From: JACMQX01 sp044225675
GTDB taxonomy: Bacteria; Pseudomonadota; Gammaproteobacteria; Burkholderiales; Burkholderiaceae_C
Direction: 5' to 3'
DNA length: 64,000 nucleotides
Assembly (NCBI GenBank): GCA_044225675.1
Contig: JBGAIH010000009.1
Span: 89,032-153,031 of the forward strand
The notes beneath the pieces are model-generated. The model was not told the origin of the DNA, did not search any database, and saw only the letters and a program-made list of their open reading frames with translations. This document shows, piece after piece, positions 9,711-17,993 of this stretch; the stretch's first letter is position 1, and every line of letters starts with the position of its first letter. Both the position numbers and the translations under genes were made by a program.

Positions 9711-10385
9711 ATGAAGCTTGCGCTTTTCGACCTCGACCACACCCTGCTGCCGATCGACTCGGACTACTCGTGGGGCGTCTTCACCACCCGCATCGGCTGG
9801 ACCGATCCGGTGGCGTTCGCGCGCCGCAACGACGAGTTCTATGCCCACTACAAGGCCGGCACGCTCGACATCCATGACTACGTGCGCTTTGCGACCGAGG
9901 CCGTTCGATTGCGCGGCCGCCAGGAGGCCCTGCGCGCGCGGGACCGGTTCATGGCGGAGGTGGTGCGGCCGGCCATGAGCCCGGCCGCGCTCGACCTGGT
10001 GCGCCAGCACCGCGAGGCGGGCGATCAGGTGGTCATCATCACCGCGACCAATGAGTTCGTCACCCGACCGATTGCCGAGCTGTTCGGCGTCGATCAGCTG
10101 ATCGCCGTCGAGCTTGAATGCGGCAGCGACGGCTGGATCACCGGCGAGATCAAGGGCACCCCTTCGGCGCGCGACGGCAAGGTGGTGCGGATGGCCGAAT
10201 GGCTGCGGGCGCGCCGCCTGGACTGGTGCAACGTGGACGCCGTCTTCTACACCGATTCCATCAACGACCTGCCACTGCTGGAGAAGGTGGACCAGCCCGT
10301 GGCCACCAACCCCGACGACCGCCTTCGCGCCATTGCCGTCCAGCGCGGATGGCGCATACTGGACCTGTTTCAAAAAATCACATGA
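9711..10385 (+). CDS. HAD-IB family phosphatase
   Basis: A 224-residue haloacid-dehalogenase phosphatase, SerB/CicA-like subclass IB. Motif I is LFDLDHTLL near the N-terminus, motif II is VVIITATNEFV, and motif III/IV is the late VFYTDSINDLPLL with acidic residues for magnesium. The start at ATG 9711 is chosen because family members begin MKLALFDLD; ATG 9693 is also possible and adds six residues. Neither has a strong ribosome site. The stop overlaps the pcnB start (ATGA), suggesting coupled translation. The substrate cannot be read from sequence; phosphoserine is possible but unproven. Confidence 0.87.
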   Translation: MKLALFDLDHTLLPIDSDYSWGVFTTRIGWTDPVAFARRNDEFYAHYKAGTLDIHDYVRFATEAVRLRGRQEALRARDRFMAEVVRPAMSPAALDLVRQHREAGDQVVIITATNEFVTRPIAELFGVDQLIAVELECGSDGWITGEIKGTPSARDGKVVRMAEWLRARRLDWCNVDAVFYTDSINDLPLLEKVDQPVATNPDDRLRAIAVQRGWRILDLFQKIT

Positions 10386-11995
10386 TCAAGAAATTCATCG
10401 ACAAGCTGCTTGGAAAATCGTCCGGCGCCAAGAGCCGCAAGCCGCGTTTCGGCAAGCGCGAGGAGGTCGGACCCGAGGTCCACGGCATCGATCCGGCCCT
10501 GGTGGACGAGCGGGCCGTCAACGTCGTGCGCACGCTGCGGCAGGCAGGCTACGAGGCCTACATCGTGGGCGGCGCGGTGCGCGATCTGCTGGTCGGCCTG
10601 CGGCCCAAGGACTTCGACGTCGCCACCAATGCGACGCCCGAGCAGGTCAAGGGCCTGTTCCGCCGCGCCTTCATCATCGGCCGGCGCTTTCGCATCGTGC
10701 ACGTGGTCTACGGGCGGGGGCGCGAGCACGAGGTCATCGAGGTGTCCACCTTCCGCGCCTACATGGACAACACCGCCGCGGAGGCAGTGGCTGGCAACGA
10801 GAAGACCAGCAAGAGTGAGCTGGCCCATCTCAAGCATGCGGTGGACGCGTCGGGGCGCGTGCTGCGCGACAACGTCTGGGGTCCGCAGGACGAGGACGCC
10901 ACGCGGCGCGACTTCACGGTCAATGCGATGTACTACGAGCCCGAATCGCAGGTCGTGGTGGACTACCACAACGGCATCCAGGACGCCAAGAAGCTGGTGC
11001 TGCGCATGATCGGCGATCCGGCCACGCGCTACCGCGAGGATCCGGTCCGCATCATCCGCGCAGTGCGCTTTGCCGCCAAGCTCGGGCCGCTCGGCTTCAA
11101 GCTCGAGCCCAAGACGGCCGCGCCGCTCAAGGAGATGAAGGCCTTGCTGGCCGACGTGCCGCAAAGCCGTCTGTTCGACGAGATGCTCAAGCTGCTGCAG
11201 ACCGGGCATGCGGTGGCGACCATCGCGCAGCTCAAGCTGCTGGGCATGGCGCGCGGCATCTATCCGCTGCTCGACGTGGTCGTCGAACGCTCCGAGACGC
11301 CGTTCGTCCTCGCGGCCCTGCAGGACACCGACCGCCGCGTGGGCGAGGGCAAGCCCGTGGCGCCCAGCTTCCTGCTGGCCTGCGTGCTCTGGGCCGACGT
11401 GCGTGACGGCTGGGCCCGCCGGCGTGCGCAGCGCGTTCCGCCGTTCCCGGCATTGCAGGAGGCGATCGACGAAGTGTTCGATTCGCGCATCGGCGACGTC
11501 TCGGGTCGCGGCAAGCTGGCCGCCGACATGCGCGAGATCTGGATGATGCAGCCGCGCTTCGAAAAACGCGTCGGCAGCACGCCGTTCTCCCTGGTGGAGC
11601 AGCCGCGTTTCCGGGCCGGTTTCGACTTCATGCGCCTGCGCGCCGATGCCGGCGAGATCGACGTCGTGCTGGCCGACTGGTGGCAGGAGTTCAGCCTGGC
11701 CGACGATGGCGCACGCCAGGGCCTGATCGACCAGGCACGCGAAGACCAGCAGGGGCAGCCGCGTCAGCCGCGCACGCACCTGGTGAAGAAGTCGCCGGTT
11801 TCTGATCGGGCTGATCGGACTGGCCCGGCGGATCGGGCCGAGCCGTCGTCCGGTGCGCCGGAGGGCGGCGGGACCGACGCCGGCGCCGATGCAGGGGCGG
11901 GGGTGGGTGACGCCCCGCGCAAGCGCCGCAGGCGCCGGCGCTCCGGTGGGGCAGGGCGGGCCGACGGCGCACCGCAGGGCGAATCGGGCGGCTGA
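10382..11995 (+). CDS. pcnB: Poly(A) polymerase I / polynucleotide adenylyltransferase
   Basis: Adds poly(A) tails to RNA 3' ends, promoting decay. It has 537 residues. The class II nucleotidyltransferase head shows YIVGGAVRDLLVGLRPKDFD with the catalytic DFD aspartates, followed by RRAFIIGRRFRIVHV and RRDFTVNAMYYEP. These separate PcnB from CCA-adding enzymes only partly; the long basic C-terminal tail (KRRRRRRSGG near the end) is typical of PcnB. The start overlaps the upstream phosphatase stop, and the stop overlaps the folK start (TGATG), so the three genes are translationally linked. The tail from about residue 455 is low-complexity Gly/Ala/Arg and likely disordered. Confidence 0.92.
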   Translation: MIKKFIDKLLGKSSGAKSRKPRFGKREEVGPEVHGIDPALVDERAVNVVRTLRQAGYEAYIVGGAVRDLLVGLRPKDFDVATNATPEQVKGLFRRAFIIGRRFRIVHVVYGRGREHEVIEVSTFRAYMDNTAAEAVAGNEKTSKSELAHLKHAVDASGRVLRDNVWGPQDEDATRRDFTVNAMYYEPESQVVVDYHNGIQDAKKLVLRMIGDPATRYREDPVRIIRAVRFAAKLGPLGFKLEPKTAAPLKEMKALLADVPQSRLFDEMLKLLQTGHAVATIAQLKLLGMARGIYPLLDVVVERSETPFVLAALQDTDRRVGEGKPVAPSFLLACVLWADVRDGWARRRAQRVPPFPALQEAIDEVFDSRIGDVSGRGKLAADMREIWMMQPRFEKRVGSTPFSLVEQPRFRAGFDFMRLRADAGEIDVVLADWWQEFSLADDGARQGLIDQAREDQQGQPRQPRTHLVKKSPVSDRADRTGPADRAEPSSGAPEGGGTDAGADAGAGVGDAPRKRRRRRRSGGAGRADGAPQGESGG

Positions 11996-12477
11996 TGCCG
12001 GACCTCCGCGCGCCGGTGACGGCCTACGTCGCGGTCGGGGCCAACCTGGGCGATCCCGCAGCCGCCGTCAGCGAGGCCATCGAGGCCCTGGGGTCGCTGC
12101 CCCGGACGCGGCTGATCCGGCGCTCCGCCCTCTACCGTACCGCGCCGGTGGATGCCGAGGGGCCGGACTTCATCAATGCCGTCGCCGAAATCCTCACCGG
12201 GCTGTCGCCCCATGACCTGCTGGCGGCGCTCCAGGCGCTCGAGCAGGCGGCCGGTCGCAGCCGGCCGTGGCGCAATGCGCCGCGCACGCTCGACCTCGAC
12301 CTGCTCCTGCACGGCCAGACACGTGTCGACGATGCGCAACTGACCCTGCCGCATCCGCGCATGCATGAGCGCGCCTTCGTGCTGGTGCCGCTGGCCGAAA
12401 TCGCCCCGCAACAGGTCGACGCGGCAAGCCTGCGCGCAGTGGCCGGCCAGCGCATCGAGCGCCTGACCGGCCGATAA
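11995..12477 (+). CDS. folK: 2-amino-4-hydroxy-6-hydroxymethyldihydropteridine pyrophosphokinase
   Basis: Transfers pyrophosphate from ATP to hydroxymethyl-dihydropterin in folate synthesis. It has 160 residues, normal for HPPK. Signatures are AYVAVGANLGDP at the N-terminus, YRTAPVDAEGPDFINAV, and the metal/ATP segment RPWRNAPRTLDLDLLL with its DLD aspartates, followed by LPHPRMHERAFVLVPL. The start at ATG 11995 overlaps the pcnB stop codon, a gene pair seen in many betaproteobacteria. Confidence 0.96.
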   Translation: MPDLRAPVTAYVAVGANLGDPAAAVSEAIEALGSLPRTRLIRRSALYRTAPVDAEGPDFINAVAEILTGLSPHDLLAALQALEQAAGRSRPWRNAPRTLDLDLLLHGQTRVDDAQLTLPHPRMHERAFVLVPLAEIAPQQVDAASLRAVAGQRIERLTGR

Positions 12478-12484
12478 TCTCCCG

Positions 12485-12847
12485 ATGCAAGCCCTCCAGA
12501 CCCTGCCGGTGTCGCTGCAGACCATCGTGCTGCTGACGCTCTCCAACGTGTTCATGACCTTCGCCTGGTACGGGCATCTCAAGAACATGGCGACGTCACC
12601 CTGGTACGTGGCTGCGCTGGTGAGCTGGGGCATCGCGCTCTTCGAGTACCTGCTTCAGGTGCCGGCCAACCGCATCGGCTACACCCAGTTCAACGTCGGC
12701 CAGCTCAAGATCATGCAGGAGGTGATCACGCTCACGGTGTTCGTGCCGTTCGCGGTGTTCTACCTCAAGCAGCCGTTCAAGCTCGACTACCTGTGGGCGG
12801 GTCTGTGCATGGTGGGCGCCGTGTACTTCATCTTCCGCAGCCACTGA
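12485..12847 (+). CDS. DUF486 / DMT-family small membrane protein
   Basis: A 120-residue integral membrane protein with four hydrophobic helices (about 10-30, 40-58, 74-94, 101-118). The segments NVFMTFAWYGHLKN and FEYLLQVPANRIGY match the DUF486 family, which is distantly related to drug/metabolite transporters. The substrate is unknown. It begins seven bases after the folK stop and may be the last gene of that transcript. Confidence 0.83.
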   Translation: MQALQTLPVSLQTIVLLTLSNVFMTFAWYGHLKNMATSPWYVAALVSWGIALFEYLLQVPANRIGYTQFNVGQLKIMQEVITLTVFVPFAVFYLKQPFKLDYLWAGLCMVGAVYFIFRSH

Positions 12848-12949
12848 TCGGGCGGGACGGATCTGGCAGGTCTGAGCGGGCCGGTTAAACTCGCGCCAGT
12901 CACAAAAACGTCATTTCTCTGACACATTCCCCCGCCTGAGGAGTCCGCC

Positions 12950-13597
12950 ATGCTGTTTGGCAAGCTGTTGCCGCGCGAAGGCAATTTTTTCGAGATGTTC
13001 AACCAGCATGCCGACAAGATCGTCGAGGCGGCGCGGGCGTTCTCGATGCTGGTCGCCAACTACGCCGATCCGCATCTGCGCGAGAAGTACAACCAGGACG
13101 TGGACAACGCCGAGCGCGGGGCCGACCGGATCACGCATGACGTCAACCGTGCCCTGCACAAGACCTTCATAACCCCGATCGACCGCGACCAGATCCACTC
13201 GCTGATCAACACGATGGACGACGTGGCCGACCTGATCCAGGACTCGGCCGAGACCATGGCGCTGTACGACGTGCGGCACATGACCGAGGAGATCACCCGC
13301 CTCACCGACCTGAGCGTCAAATGCTGCGAGCGCGTCAAGCATGCGGTGTCGCTGATCGGCCAGGTCGCCGAGCCGGCCACCGCCGAGGCCGCGCTCAAGA
13401 CCTGCGAGGAGATCGACCAGCTCGAAAGCGATGCCGACCGCGTGATGCGCGCGGCCATGAGCAAGCTGTTCCGCGAGGAGCCCGATGTGCGCGAGGTCAT
13501 CAAGCTCAAGGCCATCTACGAGCTGCTGGAGACCATCACCGACAAGTGCGAGGATGTGGCCAATCTGATCGAGGGCATCGTCCTCGAGAACTCCTGA
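12950..13597 (+). CDS. DUF47 / PhoU-like accessory protein of the Pit transporter
   Basis: A 215-residue all-helical cytoplasmic protein of the DUF47 family. Family members are encoded beside PiT transporters and are thought to regulate them. Recognisable pieces are the N-terminal LPREGNFFEMFNQHADKIVE, RITHDVNRALHKTFITPIDR with the typical metal-binding acidic residues, and IYELLETITDKCEDVANLIE at the end. A good ribosome site (GAGGAG) precedes the ATG. The pit gene starts 13 bases after the stop, so the pair is one operon. Confidence 0.92.
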   Translation: MLFGKLLPREGNFFEMFNQHADKIVEAARAFSMLVANYADPHLREKYNQDVDNAERGADRITHDVNRALHKTFITPIDRDQIHSLINTMDDVADLIQDSAETMALYDVRHMTEEITRLTDLSVKCCERVKHAVSLIGQVAEPATAEAALKTCEEIDQLESDADRVMRAAMSKLFREEPDVREVIKLKAIYELLETITDKCEDVANLIEGIVLENS

Positions 13598-13610
13598 GCG
13601 GAAGCGGGCG

Positions 13611-14621
13611 ATGGCAACGGTTCAGGTGGCCCTGTGGGTGGTCGTGCTGCTGGTGGCGCTGGCGCTGGTGTTCGACTTCATGAACGGCTTCCACGACGCC
13701 GCCAACTCGATCGCGACGGTGGTGTCCACGGGTGTGCTCAAGCCGACGCAGGCGGTGCTGTTTGCCGCGACGTTCAACTTCGTCGCGATCTTCGTGTTCC
13801 ACCTGAGCGTGGCGGCGACCGTGGGCAAGGGCATCGTCGTGCCCGGCGTGGTCGACACCCATGTGGTGTTCGGTGCGCTGATCGGGGCGATCACCTGGAA
13901 CGTGATCACCTGGTACTACGGCATCCCGAGCAGCTCCTCGCATGCGCTGATCGGCGGCATCGTCGGCGCCGTGATCGCCAAGGCCGGCGCGGGCTCGCTC
14001 ATCTCGGGCGGCGTGCTCAAGACGGTCGCCTTCATCTTCGTGTCGCCTTTTCTGGGCTTCGTGCTGGGGTCGCTGATGATGGTGGCCGTGGCGTGGGTCT
14101 TCCGACGTGCCACCCCCTCCCGCGTGGACCGCTGGTTCCGGCGCCTTCAGCTCGTCTCGGCCGGCGCCTACAGCCTGGGCCATGGCGGCAACGACGCGCA
14201 AAAGACGATCGGCATCATCTGGATGCTGCTGATCGCCACGGGCTACAGCGCTGCGAACGAAGCCTCCCCACCGACCTGGGCGATCGTAAGCTGCTACTTC
14301 GCCATTGCGGCCGGCACCATGTTCGGCGGCTGGCGCATCGTCAAGACGATGGGTCAGAAGATCACCAAGCTCAAGCCCGTGGGCGGTTTCTGCGCCGAGA
14401 CCGGCGGCGCACTCACGCTGTTCCTCGCAACCGCGCTGGGCATTCCGGTGTCCACCACGCACACCATCACGGGCGCCATCGTCGGCGTGGGCTCCACGCG
14501 CCGCGCCAGCGCCGTGCGCTGGGGCGTGGCGGGCAACATCGTGTGGGCCTGGATTCTCACGATCCCGGCGAGCGCCTTCGTCGCGGCGATCTCCTACTGG
14601 GTCAGCCTGCAAATCTTTTGA
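13611..14621 (+). CDS. pit: Low-affinity inorganic phosphate transporter, PiT family
   Basis: A 336-residue inner-membrane symporter that takes up phosphate as a metal complex. It carries both halves of the PiT signature: FDFMNGFHDAANSIATVV near the N-terminus and LGHGGNDAQKTIGII in the middle. The paired SSSHALIGGIVGAVI and STTHTITGAIVGVGS lie in each half, showing the internal duplication of the family. There are ten or so hydrophobic segments. It is the downstream partner of the DUF47 gene. Convergent with the TM2-domain gene; the 72-base gap shows only an imperfect GC-rich hairpin. Confidence 0.95.
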   Translation: MATVQVALWVVVLLVALALVFDFMNGFHDAANSIATVVSTGVLKPTQAVLFAATFNFVAIFVFHLSVAATVGKGIVVPGVVDTHVVFGALIGAITWNVITWYYGIPSSSSHALIGGIVGAVIAKAGAGSLISGGVLKTVAFIFVSPFLGFVLGSLMMVAVAWVFRRATPSRVDRWFRRLQLVSAGAYSLGHGGNDAQKTIGIIWMLLIATGYSAANEASPPTWAIVSCYFAIAAGTMFGGWRIVKTMGQKITKLKPVGGFCAETGGALTLFLATALGIPVSTTHTITGAIVGVGSTRRASAVRWGVAGNIVWAWILTIPASAFVAAISYWVSLQIF

Positions 14622-14693
14622 GGCTGACGGGGCACCTCCCGCCGGTCGATCCCGGCAGGCAGCTGCGCTCGCCCCGCTGGCTGCCCGAGCCGC

Positions 14694-15140
14694 TCACTGA
14701 GAGATCTTGCGGGCTTCCTCGATCTGGTACTCGAAGTACCGCTGAAAGCTGAAGGCGATGCTGGCCATCAGCACCGTCGTGCCGATCAGCAGCGACACCA
14801 CGATGGCGCCGATGGTGAGCCATCCCGTGCGGCCCGCCGGCGCATCGGCGGGGCCCTGCGGGTTGTAGCGCGCATTCCATTGGTCGGGACTCATCAGGCC
14901 GTAGACGATCGCGGTCAGGGCGCAGGCCGCGATGGTGAAACCCAGGAACGGAATCAGCACCCAGCTGGCCTGGTCGTCAAGGCCGAAGGCCTGTACGCGC
15001 TGGATGCCGTAGATGCCCAGCGCCGTGGGAATGGGCAGCACCCAGCCCCACAGATCGCCGAAACCATGCAGGTAGAAGCGGTGCAGGCCCAGCGGGCCGC
15101 CGACGAAAGCGAGCCACGCGGCGAGAGTCTTGTTTTTCAT
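14694..15140 (-). CDS. TM2-domain membrane protein
   Basis: A 148-residue membrane protein. The N-terminus KTLAAWLAFVGGPLGLHRFY is a TM2-domain signature (glycine-rich turn followed by HRFY). Two further hydrophobic segments lie at about 62-82 and 105-127, with a hydrophilic, Pro/Asn-rich linker between them. Function is unknown. The start overlaps the stop of the upstream GNAT gene (ATGA), so the two are probably translated from one message. Confidence 0.76.
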   Translation of the reverse strand: MKNKTLAAWLAFVGGPLGLHRFYLHGFGDLWGWVLPIPTALGIYGIQRVQAFGLDDQASWVLIPFLGFTIAACALTAIVYGLMSPDQWNARYNPQGPADAPAGRTGWLTIGAIVVSLLIGTTVLMASIAFSFQRYFEYQIEEARKISQ

Positions 15141-15673
15141 GCTTTGCCCAACGGTTCGGCGGGCGTGGTGTCGCCGTCTCCGAGAAATTTCTCCATCAGC
15201 ACGACGTCGAGCCAGCGGCCGAACTTCCAGCCGCAGGATCGCAGGACCCCGACCTGCGAGAAGCCCAGGGCCCGGTGCACGCCGACCGAGCCCGCATTGG
15301 CCGAATCGCCGATGACCGCGATCAGCTTGCGAACGCCTGCGGCCTGCGCCTGGTCGGCCAGCGCCTGCAGCAGTGCGCGCCCGTGGCCCTTTCCTGCCGC
15401 GCTGGTGGCCATGTAGATCGAGTCCTCGGCCGAAAAACGGTAGGCCGGGCGGGGCTTGAACCAGTTGCAGTAGGCAAAGCCGACGACCTGTCCGCCTTCC
15501 TCGGCAACCAGGTAAGGCAGGCCCTTGCCGAGCACGTCGGCCCGGCGGCCCGCCATGTCGGCCTCGGTGGGCGGCGTGGTCTCGAAAGTGCCTGTTCCGT
15601 GAAGCACGTGATGGGCATAGATGGCCGTGATGGCAGCGACATCGTCGTCGCGGCTGGCGCGAAAGTTTGGCAT
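15137..15673 (-). CDS. GNAT family N-acetyltransferase, PAT-like
   Basis: A 178-residue acetyl-CoA-dependent acetyltransferase. It resembles the phosphinothricin/L-amino-acid acetyltransferase subgroup: N-terminal FRASRDDDVAAITAIYAHHV, then GTFETTPPTEADM, the acetyl-CoA loop MATSAAGKGHGRALLQAL, and the late GFSQVGVLRSCGWKFGRW with DVVLMEK. The start at ATG 15673 is preferred; the longer frame upstream would run through the rpsP promoter. The natural substrate is unknown; methionine derivatives are used by some relatives. Confidence 0.88.
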   Translation of the reverse strand: MPNFRASRDDDVAAITAIYAHHVLHGTGTFETTPPTEADMAGRRADVLGKGLPYLVAEEGGQVVGFAYCNWFKPRPAYRFSAEDSIYMATSAAGKGHGRALLQALADQAQAAGVRKLIAVIGDSANAGSVGVHRALGFSQVGVLRSCGWKFGRWLDVVLMEKFLGDGDTTPAEPLGKA

Positions 15674-15694
15674 AAGGGTCGGAAACGTTATAAT
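15667..15694 (+). promoter_or_regulatory. Sigma-70 promoter of the rpsP operon
   Basis: The -35 TTGGCA (15667-15672) and -10 TATAAT (15689-15694) are separated by 16 bases, upstream of rpsP. The -35 hexamer overlaps the start codon of the divergent GNAT gene. The bases just after the -10 (CAGAGGCTTTTC) are almost the same as those after the rplS promoter. Confidence 0.8.
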
Positions 15695-15805
15695 CAGAGG
15701 CTTTTCAGCGTGTTGCTGGCCGGGTGGCCATGTTACGTGTCTCAACGCTGGAGATTACCGGTCGCGCGGCTTACCCCGGCCAACCGACTCCCCGAAGGAT
15801 AAATC

Positions 15806-16057
15806 ATGGTCGTCATTCGACTCTCCCGCGGCGGCGCCAAGGCCCGTCCGTTCTTCAACATCGTCGTGGCCGACAAGCGCGTGCGCCGCGATGGCCGCTT
15901 CATCGAGCGTCTGGGTTTCTACAACCCCATCGCCAAGCCCAACGAGGAAAGCATCCGCATCGCGCAGGACCGCCTGACCTACTGGCGCAGCGTTGGCGCC
16001 CAGGCCTCCCCCACGGTGGAGCGCCTGCTCAAGCAAGCTGCCGCAAAGGCCGCTTGA
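15806..16057 (+). CDS. rpsP: 30S ribosomal protein S16
   Basis: An 83-residue small-subunit protein needed for 30S assembly. MVVIRLSRGGAKARPFFNIV and RRDGRFIERLGFYNPIA are the family's hallmark. First gene of the conserved rpsP-rimM-trmD-rplS operon; the ffh gene found upstream in some bacteria is absent here. The promoter at 15667-15694 leaves a leader of about 105 bases. Confidence 0.98.
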   Translation: MVVIRLSRGGAKARPFFNIVVADKRVRRDGRFIERLGFYNPIAKPNEESIRIAQDRLTYWRSVGAQASPTVERLLKQAAAKAA

Positions 16058-16067
16058 TGCGCCGGTG

Positions 16068-16631
16068 ATGTTCCCGGGCCTCGAACCCGCCGCCTTGCCG
16101 GCGGATGCTGTCGAAGTCGGGCGCATCGCCGATGCCTGGGGCATCAAGGGCTGGTTCAAGGTCCTGCCCCACAGCGCCGATCCCGAGGCGCTTTTCTCCT
16201 CCAAACGCTGGTTTCTGCAGCCCTCCGAAAAAGGCGCCAAGACCTTTTCGGGGACGGTGCTGCTGCGCATCGTCACGGCCAAGGAACACTCCGACAGCAT
16301 CGTGGCGCAGGCGCATGAGGTGGACGACCGGACAGCCGCCGAGGCGCTGCGCGGAGCCCGCATCTTCGTGCCGCGATCGAGCTTTCCGACCGCCGGTGCC
16401 GACGAGTTCTACTGGGTGGACCTGATGGGCCTGGAGGTCGTCAATCGCGAAGGCCTGGCGCTCGGGCGCGTCACCGAACTGCTGTCCACCGGGCCGCAGA
16501 CCGTCCTCGTCATTGGCTACGAGGAAGAGGGCAAGGCCCGCGAGCGCATGATTCCGTTCGTTTCGGCGTATGTCGATGCCGTCGACGTGCCCGGCGGGCG
16601 CATCACGGTCGACTGGCAGCCGGACTACTGA
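16068..16631 (+). CDS. rimM: 16S rRNA processing protein RimM
   Basis: Assembly factor that helps mature the 30S head and binds S19. It has 187 residues from ATG 16068, ten bases after the rpsP stop. The N-terminal RimM domain shows VEVGRIADAWGIKGWFKVLP. The PRC-barrel begins at about residue 105 with DEFYWVDLMGLEVVN and RMIPFVSAYVDAVD. The frame is open upstream into rpsP, but an earlier start would overlap that gene by many codons. Confidence 0.95.
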   Translation: MFPGLEPAALPADAVEVGRIADAWGIKGWFKVLPHSADPEALFSSKRWFLQPSEKGAKTFSGTVLLRIVTAKEHSDSIVAQAHEVDDRTAAEALRGARIFVPRSSFPTAGADEFYWVDLMGLEVVNREGLALGRVTELLSTGPQTVLVIGYEEEGKARERMIPFVSAYVDAVDVPGGRITVDWQPDY

Positions 16632-16640
16632 CGCGACGCC

Positions 16641-17390
16641 ATGCGGTTCGACGTCGTTACGCTCTTTCCCGAACTGTTCGAGCCGTTTCTCAGGAGCGGC
16701 GTTACGCGCCGGGCCTATGAATCCGGGCTCGTGGATGTCCGCCTGCAGGACCTGCGTCTGCACGCGGATGGCAACTACCGCCGGGTGGATGACCGCCCCT
16801 TCGGCGGCGGGCCGGGCATGGTGATGATGGCAGAGCCGCTGGCGCGCTGCCTGGCGGCGATCCGGGCTGAGCGGCCCGACGCTGCACCCGTGGTTCTGTT
16901 CTCGCCGGTCGGGCAGGTTCTCGACCATGCCGGCGTGTCCGAATGGTCGGCCGGCACGGGCGCCATCCTGCTGTGCGGCCGGTACGAGGGCATCGACCAG
17001 CGCTTCATCGACCGGCATGTCGATGTCGAAATCAGTCTGGGTGACTTCGTGCTGTCGGGTGGCGAAATTGCGGCCATGGCTCTGCTCGACGCCGTGGCCC
17101 GCCTGCAGCCGGGCGTCCTCAATGACGAAGGCAGCCATCAGTTCGACAGTTTCAATCCCGCGCTCGACGGCCTGCTGGACTGCCCGCATTACACCCGCCC
17201 CGAAGTCTGGGAGGAGCAGGCCGTGCCCGAGGTTCTGCTGTCGGGCCACCATGCGCGCATCGAGCGCTGGCGCCGTGATCGCCGCCTTGAGGTGACGGCC
17301 AGGCACCGTCCTGAACTCATCGCCGCAGCCCGCGATGCCGGCCGGCTGTCGGCCGCTGACGAAGCCTTCCTCGGCAAGCTGCTGGCCTGA
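16641..17390 (+). CDS. trmD: tRNA (guanine-N1)-methyltransferase
   Basis: A 249-residue SPOUT enzyme that makes m1G37 in tRNAs with G36 and so prevents +1 frameshifting. Signatures are MRFDVVTLFPELFEPFLRSG, RRVDDRPFGGGPGMVMMAEP, the knot loops LLCGRYEGIDQRFID and SLGDFVLSGGEIAAMAL, and the C-terminal HYTRPEVWE with VLLSGHHARIERWR. Third gene of the rpsP operon, nine bases after rimM. Confidence 0.98.
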   Translation: MRFDVVTLFPELFEPFLRSGVTRRAYESGLVDVRLQDLRLHADGNYRRVDDRPFGGGPGMVMMAEPLARCLAAIRAERPDAAPVVLFSPVGQVLDHAGVSEWSAGTGAILLCGRYEGIDQRFIDRHVDVEISLGDFVLSGGEIAAMALLDAVARLQPGVLNDEGSHQFDSFNPALDGLLDCPHYTRPEVWEEQAVPEVLLSGHHARIERWRRDRRLEVTARHRPELIAAARDAGRLSAADEAFLGKLLA

Positions 17391-17405
17391 GTCTCAAAAA
17401 CTGTT

Positions 17406-17411
17406 TATAAT
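17406..17411 (+). promoter_or_regulatory. Putative internal promoter (-10) before rplS
   Basis: TATAAT in the 136-base gap between trmD and rplS. The matching -35 position overlaps the end of trmD and is weak. The following CAAAGGCTTTTC repeats the sequence after the rpsP -10 with one base changed, which supports a real start site here. It would let L19 be made in excess of RimM and TrmD. Confidence 0.6.
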
Positions 17412-17526
17412 CAAAGGCTTTTCGATCCTCTACCCGGCCGCGGAAACAATCATTCAGGAAGCCGGCGCGTCCCGCGCCTTTCCTTGTCCGCCTTTAGTGC
17501 AGCCAGGCACGATCAATGAGGTCATC

Positions 17527-17910
17527 ATGAATCTGATTCAAACTCTCGAGCAGGAAGAGATCGCCCGCCTGGGCAAGAAGGTCCCCGACTTCGCCCCCGG
17601 CGACACCGTGATCGTCAGCGTCAATGTGGTTGAAGGCAACCGCAAGCGCGCCCAGGCCTTCGAAGGCGTGGTGATTGCCAAGCGCAATCGCGGCCTGAAC
17701 AGCGGCTTCACCGTTCGCAAGATTTCCAGCGGCGAAGGCGTGGAGCGCACGTTCCAGACCTACAGCCCGCTGATCGCCGGCATCGAAGTCAAGCGCCGCG
17801 GCGATGTGCGTCGTGCCAAGCTGTACTACCTGCGTGACCGCAGCGGCAAGTCGGCCCGCATCAAGGAAAAGCTTCCTTCCCGCGTCAAGCCGGCGGCCGC
17901 CGCCGAATAA
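17527..17910 (+). CDS. rplS: 50S ribosomal protein L19
   Basis: A 127-residue large-subunit protein at the 30S-50S interface. MNLIQTLEQEEIARLGKKVP, VSVNVVEGNRKRAQAFEGVV and SPLIAGIEVKRRGDVRRAKL are characteristic. The start at ATG 17527 gives the normal N-terminus; the open frame reaches 17335 inside trmD and is not used. The C-terminus ends in an Ala-rich tail. A strong terminator follows. Confidence 0.98.
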   Translation: MNLIQTLEQEEIARLGKKVPDFAPGDTVIVSVNVVEGNRKRAQAFEGVVIAKRNRGLNSGFTVRKISSGEGVERTFQTYSPLIAGIEVKRRGDVRRAKLYYLRDRSGKSARIKEKLPSRVKPAAAAE

Positions 17911-17944
17911 GCAGGGTTCGCCAGGCTTTTCATCCGGCCCCCGA

Positions 17945-17979
17945 GCCGCCGCAGCTCCAGCAGCTTGCGGCGGCTTTTT
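17945..17979 (+). terminator. Intrinsic terminator of the rpsP-rplS operon
   Basis: The nine-base stem GCCGCCGCA (17945-17953) pairs exactly with TGCGGCGGC (17966-17974) and is followed by five T (17975-17979). It lies 34 bases after the rplS stop and immediately before the nudix gene. Confidence 0.9.
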
Positions 17980-17993
17980 CATTCAGGTGTCCC

